The notes under the pieces were generated by a model, which saw nothing but the letters and a program-made list of their open reading frames with translations, was not told where the DNA came from and ran no database searches. From Rhodamnia argentea (lineage: Eukaryota > Streptophyta > Magnoliopsida > Myrtales > Myrtaceae), in NCBI RefSeq assembly GCF_020921035.1, contig NC_063153.1, positions 14,508,001 to 14,572,000 on the forward strand: DNA of 64,000 bases, read 5' to 3'. Below, one piece after another: positions 1 to 13,121 of the stretch. Within the stretch, counting starts at the first letter, position 1. The number at the start of each line of letters is the position of its first letter. A program made the translations under genes and the position numbers.

Positions 1-34
1 CGATGGGATGACGATCTGCAGGCGCATCTGTTGA
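1..34 (+). CDS. Caffeoyl-CoA O-methyltransferase-like gene, copy 1 (3' end only)
   Basis: Only the final codons lie in the window. They read DGMTICRRIC and a TGA stop at 32-34, identical to the C-terminus of copy 2 and one residue different from copy 3 (which ends RRIY). This is the standard end of class I plant O-methyltransferases of the CCoAOMT type, which move a methyl group from S-adenosylmethionine to a catechol-type acyl-CoA or flavonoid. The downstream flank matches the flank of copy 2, so the window opens inside a tandem array. Whether copy 1 is intact cannot be judged from here. Confidence 0.85.
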   Translation, partial: DGMTICRRIC

Positions 35-1272
35 TGCCTTTCAATCAGAGTTTTTGGCAGACCAAAATAGCACTTGCTCCTCAATCTTTTGAGATTTGAA
101 CACAATAGCTTCTGCTACCGATTGTTAAGGCTGCTATGTTATGACCTTTTGAATACTTTTGATAAACTTCGGAGGATCCTGTCAATTTCTTTAACCTACA
201 CTACTAGTCCTGGTGTTAGGAATAATCTCGTTCCATCATTTACTGTATCAACTTTGCATAAAGACACCACAAGTGTCGTAACTTTCCTATGGCTGTTTAC
301 TTGAGTATTATAACTTTATTTTCACTTACATTAGCGTCATAGCTTATCTTCCACTTGAATACCATGATGTTTTGTTTTTCGATCACTAAAAAGCCATATA
401 GCTTTTCAATCGATCTTTTGAATACCATAATATTTTAAAAAGGGTCACCACAAATGCCATGCCATGTCGATCTTTTGGCATTTAGGTCAACATTTTTCAA
501 AAGTTACAATAGTCAAGCGATCGATTGAAAGTTATAGCACTGAAATGAACGCTTTTTAGAAATCAAGGCATTTAAGTGGTCCAAAAAAAAATTATGGCGT
601 TCAAGTGTGCATTGTACGAAAATTATAGCACTTGTGATATTCGTTTCACCCATGTGGACGAGGAGGAGCCTATGAACAGGTCCTGGAAAATTCGTCGGAT
701 GTGTGTGTGCATATAATTGCACGACTCAGACAAAGAAACTTAAACCGGTTCTGTTTGGCTAAAAAGTGTTGACAAAGCTAATTTTGAAATGTGAATCCAT
801 AGTAAAAAAATCGACAAAGGATGTGAAGGATCCTTTGTTGATTCTTGCACAGGAAACGTCGACCGATAAAACTAAAGTTACGAAAACTCGAGGCAATCAC
901 GGCAAACAATGTAAGATGGTTGTGGAATATAAAGATAACAGGAAGATAAAATCGAACAGCTAAAGTTCACTACCTTAGCTCGAATCACAAACCTTAGCTA
1001 CTAGCGACAGTTAACAACAGTCATAAATAAAGTAAATAAGATCTTACGTGACTCCTAAAGTTCAGCAACATGTGCTTTCAAAAGACTCACTGCTCGACGA
1101 TCATGGTCTCATCACTCGCCCCACACCGAATCAACCGTGGATTCCGCGGCTTACAACCCTCTTCCTAACGGTTAAAATAGCCCTCATTTCTCGGCCACTA
1201 TCATTCGTGGTTTTATTTTTTTTGCCGGAAATCGCTAACGTGAATGCCGGCTGTGTCATGTAAGATGACCGG
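35..1272. other. 3' flank of methyltransferase copy 1 (duplicated block)
   Basis: No gene is seen. The sequence aligns by eye with the flank of copy 2 from 5545 to about 6400: shared words include a TTTGAGATTTGA.CACAATAGCTTCT stretch near 88-115 and 5600-5625, and the GATTCTTG..AGGAAACGT stretch near 840-860 and 6355-6375. It is therefore part of the array repeat unit. Short open frames here have no recognisable product. Confidence 0.6.
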
Positions 1273-1480
1273 CACCGACATGAATATTTTTTTAAATAAT
1301 ATTTTGAATTTATTATAATTATTTTATATTTTATGTTTTTTTCCTTTAATTTTTGTTCTTTTTTTTTTTGTGAGGGCCGGCAAGGGCTGCCGGTTGACGC
1401 TTGCCAGCCACTAGGGCAAGGGCTTGCGGCCCTCACTGGGTCTAGGTGAGGCCGGCGACACCCAGACCGGTAAAATAGTC
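1273..1480. repeat. AT-rich repeat with GC-rich core
   Basis: An AT-rich and poly-T stretch (about 1280-1372) abuts a sharply GC-rich core (about 1373-1470) made of variants of GAGGGCCGGC, GCAAGGGCT and CTTGCCAGCC. The same arrangement, a long pyrimidine tract followed by a core of GGCGAGGG and TGGCC words, recurs near 47850-48020, 54325-54420 and 61452-61500. I read it as the middle of a non-autonomous DNA element whose ends I cannot place. Confidence 0.45.
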
Positions 1481-1737
1481 CTTCATACTAAAATACCAAC
1501 GGCTAACTGTTTTTCTTTCACATGCTTATTGTAAGCCGTGTCAGCCCATTTCATTTGTGCGAAAACATGTGATGTCGACGCTCGAACCTCATGGAACTCA
1601 ACGAGATTCATGGACATCGACTGATCATAATCCTTCTTAAGTATGTCCAGCTTAGCTCTTAAGGAATGAACAATAATCTCAAGACAGATAACATCTTCCT
1701 GTCCGTAAGTCAACACGTAGAGATTTACTGTATATGT

Positions 1738-1935
1738 CATCCTATTTTGGGGTTACCTGGTTCCCAGTGCAGTTCTCCGGTTTTCGATTGGGCTGGGTTC
1801 TTGAGCGGGAATCAGGAATCGGACTGCATGAAACCGGGAACCAGACCAATTCCCATAGGAACGTGGAACCGGATCGGTTCCCATTGCCGGTTCGGTTTGA
1901 TTTCCGATTCTACCTGGAACCATGCTCACCATTTG
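1738..1935. mobile_element. hAT-like MITE rich in GGTTCC/GGAACC (copy in block 2)
   Basis: A roughly 200-bp segment dense in GGTTCC, GGAACC and CCGGTTC words, with inverted ends (left GGGGTTACCTGGTTCC, right GGAACCATGCTCACC). Many plant hAT MITEs have such subterminal GGTTCC repeats. A diverged relative sits at 9604-9790 at the equivalent place upstream of copy 3, so the insertion probably predates the block duplication. I saw no clear 8-bp target duplication. Confidence 0.45.
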
Positions 1936-4293
1936 GTAACGTAGTAAACCCGACATGGTCAATGAATAGAAAGTTTGTAATTTGGACTTTGGGACACTAA
2001 ACGAGACCAACATTTGATTTCGTTAGTCCGAAAATTTTTCTAAGTGAAAGATTTAATGAAAGCGAAAGCAAGATTGGATTATTTTTCTTAATCCAGATAA
2101 GTACCAAATGTTTTTGTTCGTGCCGGATTCTTCGAATCGCTTTAACGAGTCTCATTTAGAGAATAATTCATTTTTCCTGGAATCCTTATCAAGCCTATTT
2201 GCAAAAACAAAATGTCTGTTTCCCGAAATTGAAAACTATTATCTCCGTTTGTTTCGCGAAAACAAACAATTTTGTAAATATTTTTCTAGAGATAATCGAT
2301 GATTTATGTCAAAACAATTTTCGTGGATGACGAAACATTTTTTACTTAAACAGACGGAGCCTACTGGTCAACATTTTTGTCCGGCGTCTCCTTTTTAGAC
2401 TCTTCTCGTCCTCCTGCTTGATTCCTCATGCATGACAAGTTCTGTTCTGCGTTCTTGCCATGGTCATAATCAACAGAGGACCCGACAAATTCAGTCTCTC
2501 ATCATCTTACTCAGCTTAATGTCATGCGAGGAAGGGCGTCCCCCAACCAAACGTCTCTGGCGACTACAGAGGGGAAGAGGAAATGAGAATGGCATCATTC
2601 CAATCTGACGCCTGCATCAGTTGAAAACAAACACCCAAAAAATGTCTGAATCAATCCCAAGATGACAGAACAAAATCACTTCTTTTTTCCTAATCAGTCA
2701 AACAAATCAACTATAACATAATGTTATCCTGCAGAAAAAACGACAGCCAGATGACACAGAAGTCGCCTGCTTTGACCCCTACCTTGAAAGAGAACTGTAT
2801 TTATACGATGCCCATCTTCCCCATCAAGTTGCAGAAACTTTCCAAAGCTAGATTGTGATTGTTGAAAAATATGATCGAATGGGATGAACAACAGAATCAG
2901 AGTTTGAGGCATGACAACATTCTCTTTAAGGATTTATTTGCCCCACAACGTTGCTAATGGTTTCAGCAAATATCATCCAAGATACAATAATGTCTAAATG
3001 AGAATAGTAGATAACAATTCTGATATTTCTCCATAATCTCTCAAAAGAAACAATTGGAAACAATGGCTGTGTGTCTTTTAGAAAAACGAAAATAGAAATT
3101 AAGATTCAGAAAATGAACAGAGTCGCTCAATATAAATACTTGAAAGAAGATAACTTTTCATGTCTCAAAAGTGTCATTTGATCACAACTATTCGTATTCA
3201 AAATACGGTTAATTTCGGACACACCACTCCGTGTCTGAAGAGCAGTAATTCAGACACAACTCCTCATTGTCCGAAAAGCGGTTTATTCGAACACAGCTCT
3301 TCATTGTCCAAAAAACGACCTTGTCCGAAAGATTGCAACTCTTGGACATAAACCGTTAATTAAATTTCTTTACAAAAGAAAACAGTTAATTAAATTTCAA
3401 AAAATAAATTTAATAAAATAATTGCAACTCCTATGTGTACAGTCACACTATTTCATTAGGAATGAAGAAAGATTGCAACTCTTGGACGTAAACAGTTAAT
3501 TAAATTTTGATAAATAAATTTAATAAAATAATTGCAACTTAAAATAAATTGATCGTTGATTAGTGCCAATAATTGTTGTGCAAGCGTGCTAAGTGCACAT
3601 GTGTACGGTGAGATCTAGCCCACTTGCCCATTTTTCTTTATTTGACAGATTATAGTAGCCTTCTAACTAATAAATATATTTGCCCTCTACCTTCCATCCA
3701 ATTTGGTGGGATTGCAAAAATGGCACTATGTTGTCTTTCCAAACAAACTTCAACAGTGATCTGGGCAGTTCTTTCTCCAAAGTAGAAGTAAAGTTCCTCT
3801 GATCTCGCTCTAACGTTTTGCTGCTATGTTCTCTCACAACAATCTTTCTGGGGTTCCGTGGAAACACTCTCAAGACAAGGAGGTCATCTTTGGCTTCACT
3901 TAAGGTTTCTTACCCCATTTTAATGGAGGAAAAGTTGCTTCACAGTGAAAATGAAGCGGAACACCTTCCTTTCATCTGTATTCTAACACCCAAAAACTTT
4001 ATGACTTTTCGCATCTGCTGCTGCATAATGGGAAAGAAAAATGTGGCATTCTTAAGCCTTAAAAGGTTGTGGAGGCTAGAGATATCTAGGCTGTTCTCTG
4101 TATCGCTTAGGATTGTGCTGGTATCTCTTTCGAATTATGCATATACCTGATTGTGCAATAATTGATATAGTCATCTTGTAATGCCTATGAGCACCTCATA
4201 TACTCTTTATTATAAAACATACAGAAATTATACAATTTTCTCTTCTGCACATTCTTTTTCAGTGTATTTGATTGATTTAGTGGCTTTGCGGAG
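1936..4293. other. Upstream region of methyltransferase copy 2 (paralogous block)
   Basis: No gene is seen. The stretch from about 1945 to 4293 is paralogous to about 9800-11261 upstream of copy 3. Examples are the AGAAAGTTTGTAATTTGGAC word (1968, 9820) and the TTTTAATGGAGGAAAAGTTG word (3919, 10905). A TATA-like TATAAAAC lies at about 4211, some 83 bp before the copy 2 ATG; the aligned spot in copy 3 (near 11200) reads ATTACAATAC, so the motif is not shared. Around 3160-3350 there are imperfect repeats of TGTCCGAAAAG-like words. Confidence 0.5.
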
Positions 4294-5544
4294 ATGGAAC
4301 TGACTGTGGAAGTAGTCTCGGATGGTCCATCAGGGTTGTTGCAGAGTGATGAACTATACAATGTAAAGTCTCTCTCTCTCTCTCTCTCTCTGTTTGCAGC
4401 AATTTCTTCTGTTAAATGAAGTTGCTGTTACAGTTTGAGAACATTCTGAGTTGTTGTATTGTCATGGCAGTAAATTCTGTTCAACATTCTTTGCTCAATA
4501 CCACATGCACTTTTATTGATCTCCTTAGACTGTGATCTCAAAGTGATTTCGCTTCGGTTTAGAGCGTATGAACAGATTCTATTACTTGCTTTCAGAGCCG
4601 GACATTCATGTTACGACAATGATAGATTGAGTAAACTTGGCATAGCCATAGAATTCAAGGATGGAAAGCTGCTGTCCATATACTGAAAGCAGAGAGTCTT
4701 AAGCTTGTCGAGTGTTGGTGGAATTCTTACTGAACGGGTCCTACTTTGCAACTGCGCCAGACGGGGGTCAGTTCATCGCCCTGCTCCTGAAGCTATTGAA
4801 TGTGAAGAAGACTATAGAGGTCGGCATCTTCACCGGCTACTCTCTCCTCCTCACGGCTCTTACAATTCCGCAAGAAGGCAAGGTATGTCGTCTTTCACTT
4901 GGAAAAAAGGAAAAACTTGCAAGTCTCTTGGTCAAGATAGAATTAATCTGCACATTTTTCTCTTGCTGTTTCATATTGGTCAAATCAAATGTTTCCACTG
5001 CAGATCATAGCGATCGATGTAGACAGAGAAGCATACGAGATCGGATTACCCTTTATCAGGAAGGCCAGTCGAACACAAGAACGACTTTGTCAAATCGCAA
5101 GCTTTGCCTGTCCTCGATAACTTACTAGAAAACGTGAGTGCAATTTTTCCAGTAAAGCAATCCTCATTTGGGCTTGTGCAATAAAAGTAATATCTTCTGT
5201 GCTTAATTAAACTCTCAACAATCTCATCTGGCTTTGCTTATGCGTGTCAGCGAGAAAATGAAAGCAGCTTCGACTTTGCGTTCGTCGATGCTGACCAGGC
5301 AAACCTGAAGAACTATCACGAGAGGCTACTGAGGCTGGTGAGGGTCGGGGGCGTGATCGTGTACGACAACACTCTCTGGGGAGGCACCGTAGCCTTGGCC
5401 GACCCGTCCTCCTCTCACGAATTGCGGCAATTCGCGTGGGAGGACATGATCGAGTTCAACAAGATGATAGCGGGCGATCCTCGGGTCGATACATCTCAAG
5501 TCGCTCTGGGCGATGGGATGACAATCTGCAGGCGCATCTGTTGA
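4294..5544 (+). pseudogene. Caffeoyl-CoA O-methyltransferase-like gene, copy 2 (decayed)
   Basis: Recognisable exons are 4294-4362 (MELTVEVVSDGPSGLLQSDE start), 4738-4882 (SAM-binding [13 protein letters not shown]), 5004-5133 ([18 protein letters not shown]) and 5251-5544 (FVDADQ and YDNTLWGG, the metal and substrate residues of the family). Against copy 3 three lesions are visible. Exon 2 is missing, with introns 1 and 2 joined at a single G near 4469. The acceptor before exon 3 reads GG instead of AG (4736-4737). Exon 4 is 130 nt instead of 132, so its frame shifts after GLPFIRKA. The last exon stays open and matches copy 3 well, so decay is fairly recent. A functional methyltransferase is unlikely, although a transcript is possible. 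Confidence 0.8.
4366..4391 (+). repeat. (CT)n microsatellite just inside intron 1 of copy 2
   Basis: A run of about twelve CT units begins a few bases after the GTAAAG donor at 4363. The same place in copy 3 (from 11336) has a shorter CT run. Confidence 0.8.
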
Positions 5545-6600
5545 TGCCTTTTGATCAAATTTATGGCACAGATCAAAATAGTACTTGTTACTCAATCTTT
5601 TGAGATTTGAGCACAATAGCTTCTACTATCGATTGTGAGGCTGTTGTGTTATGATCTTTTGAATGCTTCCTATAAACTTCGGAGGATTGTTCACTCACTA
5701 AAAGACTGTTCCTGTGAATTTCTTTAACCTGCACTACCTAGTTCTGGTGTTAGGAATAATCTTTGTTCGACCGTTCCGAGATCAACTTTGTTATGGACGA
5801 CAACGTTTTTATAAGCGTTCACTTGAGTACCATAACTTTATTTTCAATCATGTAAGTGCAATAACTTATATACAATGTTCACTTGAATACTATGATTTTT
5901 TTTTTAACACTTAAGTGCCATATAATTTTTCAATCGATCTTTTAAGTACCATAATTTTTTTAAAAGATTCACCAGAAGTGCCATGCCACGTCGATATTTT
6001 GGCATTTGGGTCAAAATTTTTGAGAAGTTACGATAGTCGAGCGATCGATTGAAAATTATGGCACCAAAGTGAACATTTTTTAGAAGTCATGCACTTATAG
6101 CTCTTAAGTGAGCATCATACAAAGACTATGGCATTTATGGTGTTCTTGCCTTGTGGACGACTAGAAGTCTACGAACAAGTCTTGGAAAAGTCGTTGAATG
6201 TGTGCTGTGTGCATAAAACTTGCTAATGAGTACTTGCACAACTCTGACAAAGAAAATTAAAAAGTTGTTGTTTCGCAACCAAACGTTGACAAAGCAAATT
6301 TCGAAACGTGAATTGATAGCAAAAATCGACAAATGATGTGAATGATCCTTTGTTGATTCTTGGATAGGAAACGTGCACCGACGATAAAAAAAACTTATTA
6401 CAAGGATTTTGGATACTTGACAGAAGTATATGGAAGGTTTAGGATCAAACCCGACTTGCAAAGTTTACCCGATGAAATTGGATTCTTATGTATTTGTGCA
6501 ATAGTACTCCGTCTATGTGGGCTGAGTTGGGATATTGAGCTATTCTTTCATTTGATGACTTGATAAGTTGAAGCATAATGGCGTGAATTTTCTTGGTCAC
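5545..6600. other. 3' flank of methyltransferase copy 2 (duplicated block)
   Basis: No gene is seen. It is the counterpart of 35-1000. At 6429-6476 a short stretch reads YGRFRIKPDLQSLPDE when translated. A second, coding-like version of it lies at about 18450-18500; see findings. Confidence 0.55.
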
Positions 6601-6659
6601 TTCTCCATTGAACTGGAATTGCCTCGTCTGATTTGTTTTATCAGTCTCTCTCTTTCCGG

Positions 6660-7075
6660 TTCAGTAAGTCGAGACTTTAAGACCGCGAGGGCATTTGAGC
6701 CAGTTAGACATGGCTTGCGGCGGCACTTGTTGTCCTAAGATCCTGAACGGAAGCTCTCCATTCGCATCAGGCTGCAAGCTACAACCTTTTAGGGATTTTG
6801 TTGGGTGAGTGTATGGTCCGGTTTTTCCAGGCGACCTGGTGCGGTTCATATTAGGAACTGTGTATAAACAAGGTCTCAATATGAGCACTTGGATTCGTGC
6901 TCGGTGATGGTAGGGAACCCTGTGGGCGAGCGTAAGGTCTGCTGTTTCGGGCGACCTGGTGCAGTTCTTCTCTGGAGATCTAATGTAACTTCACATTAAA
7001 AGCTGTATATAAACAAAGCTTCCATACGAGCACTCGGATACGTTCTCGGCGAAGAGAGAGAGAGAGAGAGAGTGG
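6660..7075. repeat. Diverged tandem repeat with TATA-like words
   Basis: Two diverged copies of about 100-120 bp follow each other (about 6823-6910 and 6940-7050). Each has GGCGACCTGGTGC.GTTC, then TATAAACAA, then AGCACT.GGAT.CG. A (GA)n run follows at 7051-7073. A 32-codon open frame at 6710-6808 starts MACGGTCC and is too weak to call a metallothionein. The region has no match in the block containing copy 1, so it belongs to the extra DNA of the third repeat unit. Confidence 0.4.
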
Positions 7076-7219
7076 AGCTTATCAGAGGAACCTAGGACTG
7101 AAACATACATCAACGTAGGTCCTGGGATTGTTGAAGGTGCGCATGAAACCTGCTTATGAGTCGTGCGAGAAGAAAAAGTTCGCAACTTTTCCAAAGGGTT
7201 GCATTACTATAAAGGCGGC

Positions 7220-8300
7220 AAAGTAAGTTTAGAAACTCATATTTGACCCATATTTCATGGTAGTGGATCGTAAATCGATTCCTTAAGTTTTAAAAGTGAT
7301 TCATAAATGATTTATTTAGAAACTTAATGTGTCCGAAATGGATTTTAAATAGCTCATAAATGTGTTAGTTAAGAAAACTATAAATTATTTTTAGCAATAT
7401 ATATATTTAAAAATGTATAAGAACTAATTTTCTCTGAACTGAATTTTAATAGTGAAGTGTTTTAATAATATAGGTCGAGTCGGGTATAGATCACTAAATT
7501 TATATGGCATTATAATAGGTCAAAACAGATTAAATGAGTCAATATAGGTCAGACCCTTTTCAATCCGACCCAAATCTGACTCAATCCACCTGTTTAACAC
7601 CTCTAATCGACAGAATCTATGATTAAATAAGAAATTTTAAATTAATAGATATAATTTTCTGGGACGCTTCTCTGTGAAAGAAAGAAGGAACAGTTTGATA
7701 ACAAGGTCACAATTGGATTGCTGACAATGACGTCTTTCAAGGCAGCGTGGTAAAACTCACTTCGCCAATCGATAGAAAGTTTGTGATTTGGACATCTTGG
7801 GCACGAAATGACTTCCGTTTCGTAGTAAAAGATCTAATAAAAGCGAAAACAAGGTCCTGTTATGTTTCTTAATCTCGACAAGAAGGTCCATTTGTTTAAA
7901 GGATAATCATTTTCATTATTTTTTAACATTTCGATATTTGAATGACAGAAAGCTAATTGATATTAGGAAAATGTTTTCCAGGCTAAAACAGCAAGTTTAG
8001 ATCCAGGAAAAAAGACTTCTCTTTGTGGCAAGAAGAAAATCACTTTATCTAAATCACCGTACGGATGAAAACTAACCATTCTCCTTGTAAATAATTTCAA
8101 ATAGAAAATATGTTTTAATAAAAAATTTGTTTTCTTATCATCAAGTTTTTAGTGAAACAGATGTACCCTAAATATGAAATCACTTCTTCGTGCCCGATTT
8201 GCCTGGTCACGTTGTCGAGTCTCTCGAGAAGACACTTCTTATATCTACTCGATAGAGTTTGATTCATTTTTCTAGAAACTTCTTACTATAGGTATTGCTT
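7220..8300. other. AT-rich intergenic DNA with element fragments
   Basis: No gene is seen. About 7480-7617 contains GGGTC-type words and ends TTAACACCTCTA, like the terminus of a plant hAT-type MITE. About 7745-7900 repeats the AGAAAGTTTGTGATTTGGAC motif also found near 1968 and 9820, so part of the upstream block is present twice in this unit. Confidence 0.4.
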
Positions 8301-8304
8301 ATAA

Positions 8305-9290
8305 ATATGGTTAATACCATGAAAAATCCCAACTTGGTACACACGTGATAAATTTGACCCTAAACTATTTTTTTTTATCGGAAAAATCTTAAAGCGATAC
8401 ATTTGTGGCAAATTCACCCTCCTTTATATTTTACCATCAAATTGTTGAGTTAGATGATACGTAGTAGTTGACGGGTATGCCAGGTTGGGGATTTTTACTT
8501 TCGTTTGTCACGGATATATCGGTTTGAATTTTTCATGGTATTAACCCAATTAAAAAAAAACTAATGAAGGGTAAAATTGTCACATATATTCCAGTTTGGG
8601 AGTTTTGATGATCAAAAAACTTAATTTGGGATAAATTTATCACAAATATATAGATTTGGGATTTTTGGTGGTCAAAAAAAGAGTTTGGGGTAAATTTATC
8701 ACGTGTATACCAATTTGAAATTTATTATGGTATTACATAAGGACACTTCAAGTGCCAATATTTATGTACGGTACTCACTTTGCTACCAATTCTTTTTGGA
8801 TCACTTAAGTGCCAAATAGGAGATAAAAAGATCACTTTAGTATCAATGGCAAGAAATTCCGACGAACTCACGGGAGTTGGCACTTAAATAATCATTTTTT
8901 TAAAAAAATGGGCACTTAAGTGATCCAAAAAACAATCACTTTAGGATCAAATCGGAGAAAAAATAATCACTTTAGTGCCAACGGTAATAAATTTCGGCGA
9001 CCTCACCGGAGTTGGCATTTAAATAACCGTTTTTAAAAAAAAATTAGTACTTAAGTGATCCAAAAAAATAGTCACCAAAGTGACCATACACAAATATTGG
9101 TACTTGAAGTGTCCTTTTATCTAAAAAAAAAATTAGGGATAAATTTACCATAGATGTATTAGATTGGGATTTTCTATAGTAAAAAATATAGTTTGAGGTA
9201 AATTTGTCACATGTATACCAGTTTGGGGTAAATTTGTCACAGGTGTACCAGTTTGAATTTTTTTTTGGGGTATTAAACCTTGTAAATAAT
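8305..9290. mobile_element. Nested foldback/TIR element cluster
   Basis: Outer inverted ends: GGTTAATACCATGAAAAATC at about 8310, answered by ATTTTTCATGGTATTAACCC at about 8527 and by a weaker GGTATTAAACC at about 9270. Between them run degenerate units of TTTGGGGTAAATTTATCAC with CACGTGTATACC, in both orientations. The same units build the foldback at 54983-55431. A separate TIR element (8740-9121) sits inside. There is no coding capacity. Confidence 0.55.
8740..9121. mobile_element. Inner TIR MITE, about 380 bp
   Basis: The left end reads AAGGACACTTCAAGTGCCAA followed by TATTTATGTACGGTACTCAC. The right end is its inverse (GTGACCATACACAAATATTG, then GTACTTGAAGTGTCC), giving about 50 bp of terminal inverted repeat. 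The interior repeats GATCACTTAAGTGCC-like words in both orientations. It interrupts the GGTAAATTTATCAC repeats of the surrounding element, so it inserted later. Confidence 0.6.
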
Positions 9291-9603
9291 TGGTTTCTCA
9301 AAAATTGAAAAAATCATTTGTACTTTCTATTCACATTTTCTACCTTTTTTTTATTTCATTTTATCAAGCAAAATGGAAGTAAATACAATATCTAAAATCC
9401 TTGTTTGTCAATAGCAACAGTCTATGAAAAATGAACTCATAAGCTACAATAAATAATAAAAAGTTCAAAACACATAACATAAAACCGACATGTAATACTC
9501 TAGGAGGAGTCAAAAACCATGATGAAAGCCAATAAGTTGCTCTAGGAGGAAGGAATTTTCTTTTCATTCGGCCAAGCGTCATGTAATATTGTCTATGTCG
9601 TGC

Positions 9604-9790
9604 TCTATTTTAGGGTTACCTTGGTTTTCGATCTAGTTCTTCAGTTCGGTGGGAATCGAGAACCAATCCACATAGTTAGGTTCCAAAATACATTAAATTC
9701 GGAACTGGACCGATTTCTAGTGGAACCTGGAAATAGAGCGATTTCAAGGCCGTTTCGATCCGATTCTAGATTCTATTAGGAAATCATGTT
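9604..9790. mobile_element. hAT-like MITE relative (copy in block 3)
   Basis: A diverged counterpart of 1738-1935, with AGGGTTACCTTGG at the left, GGTTCC/GGAACC words inside and GAAATCATGTTCATC at the right. It holds the equivalent position upstream of copy 3, which supports insertion before duplication of the block. Confidence 0.4.
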
Positions 9791-11261
9791 CATCCTTTAG
9801 TAGCATGGTAAACCAATCTATAGAAAGTTTGTAATTTGGACTTTTGGACTCGAAATGAGACCCACATTTAAAGAAAGTAAGACCGGATTATGTTTCTAAA
9901 TCCAAATAAATACCAAATATTTTTGTTCTCAATTCATCGAGTCATGTTAACGAGTCGCATCTAGAGAATAATTCATTTTTTCTAAAATCCCTATTACCCG
10001 TATTTACAAAATCAAAATGTTTGTTTCTCGAAATTAAAAAGTATTATCTCCATTTATTTCCCAAGAAACAAACGATCTCGATAATATTTTTCTAGAAATG
10101 ATCGTTTGTATCATTTGAAATAATTAATCAATTGAAAATGTTTTATTACCGATGATAGCTTATGTCTAAACAATTTCATGGACAATGGCAATATTTTCAA
10201 TTATTCGTTTTGTAAGCAATACAAGTGACATTTTTGGGAAAATACTTTCTAAATTGTTCATTTTTTTGGGAAACAATGAAGTCTAATTGACAGACAATAT
10301 TTCTGTTTGGCGTCACCTTTTTTTAACTCTTCTTCTCCTCCTGCTTGATTCCTTATGCATGACAACTAGTTCTGTGGTCTTGCCATGGCAATAATATACA
10401 GAGGACTCAGACAAAATTCAGTCTCACATTATCGTACTCAACTTAACGTCAAACGAGGATGGGCGTCCCGCACCCAAACGTCTCTGGCGACTACAAGGGG
10501 GGAAGAGGAAATGACACCTGCATCAGTTGAAAACAAAAACAAAAAAATGTCTCAATCAATCTCTAGATGACAGAACAAAAGCACTTCTTCTTTTTTCCAA
10601 GTCAGTCAAACAAATCGACCATAACATAATATTATCCTGCAGACAAAACAGCAGCAAAATTCGGCAGCTTTGGTCCTATCTTGGAAGAGAAATGTATTTA
10701 TATGATGCCCATTTTTCCCACCAAATTGCACAAACTTTCTCAATCTACATTTTGAACTGGGCAGTTCTTTCTCCAAAGTAGAAGGTAAAGTTCTCTGATC
10801 TCGCTCTAACTTTTTGCTGCTATTTTCTCTCACAACAGTCCATGGAAACACCCTCAAGTCAGGGAGGTCATCTTAGGCTTTAATCAAAAAGTTTCTTGCC
10901 CCCGTTTTAATGGAGGAAAAGTTGCTTCACAGTGAAAATGAAGCGGACCGCGTTCCTCCCATCTGTATTCCGCATTAACACCCAAACTATAGTGATTTTT
11001 TTCGCGTCTGCTGTTGCATAACTGGACAAAAAAAATGTTATATTTTTAAGCCTTAAATGGTTGTGGAGGCTGGAGATATCTAGGCGAGTCTCTGTATATC
11101 TTATGATTGTGCCGGTATCTCTTTCGAGTTATTGATTGCGAGATAATTTATGTAGTCGTCTTGTAATGCCTGTGAGATCCTCGTATACCCTTCATTACAA
11201 TACATCACTCTTTTGCATATCCTTTATCTGCGTGTTTGATTGATCTAGTGGCTTTGCAGAG
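9791..11261. other. Upstream region of methyltransferase copy 3 (paralogous block)
   Basis: No gene is seen. It parallels 1945-4293. The open frames on either strand at 10385-10857 have counterparts upstream of copy 2 that do not keep a frame, so I do not treat them as coding. Confidence 0.5.
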
Positions 11262-12589
<1,328 letters not shown>

Positions 12590-13121
12590 TGTGTCTTGAT
12601 CAATTAAAAGAGTTTCTCATAAAGGCGCGTCTCTATCTTTGGAGATTCGAGCGCAATGGCTTTGGTGTGGCAGTTATGTCTTATGTCCTTTTGAATGCTT
12701 TGAATAAACTTTGGGGGATTGTTCACTCAATAAGAGACTGTTCAATGTTCATTCCGGTTTCTTCAATCTTCTTAGTCCTGGGAATTCCGAGCTGCAATCG
12801 TGATCGTTCTCATCCGGTTCCTTCAATCTTTTTTTTTTTTTTTTCATACTTACCTTACCCAAAAAAAAAAAAAATAGAGATTTTTTGTAGTTCTCGGGCA
12901 TAATAATTGTTCTCGGCGCCGAGCGTACCACGAATTTTCATACATCAGCGGCATCGACACACGGTTTTTATTATCACAAGTATCGCGCAAAGTTAGTGCA
13001 AACCTAAATTTGAAGGAAAGAAAAAAGGAAAAGCAACAAAAGGAGTCTCTGCTAAAAAAAAGGAAAGCAACCAAAAATTGAAGGGAAGAAAAAAGGGAAA
13101 GCAACAAAAGGACTGAACTCG
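12590..13121. other. 3' flank of copy 3 and spacer before tRNA-Pro
   Basis: The first 130 bp resemble the other copy flanks (CTTTTGAATGCTTTGAATAAA). Poly-T (12829-12844) and poly-A (12860-12873) runs follow, then A-rich repeats of GGGAAAGCAAC (13030-13110). No gene is seen. Confidence 0.5.

Noticed and set aside
1483-1740. An 85-codon minus-strand frame with a coiled-coil look (LRAKLDILKKDYDQS)
   Set aside because: It could be a gene relic, but it is short, isolated between two repeat elements and not conserved at the matching place in the next array unit.
6710-6808. A Cys-containing 32-codon frame (MACGGTCC...) reminiscent of a metallothionein
   Set aside because: Too few Cys and no CxC clusters; the similarity is limited to a few residues.
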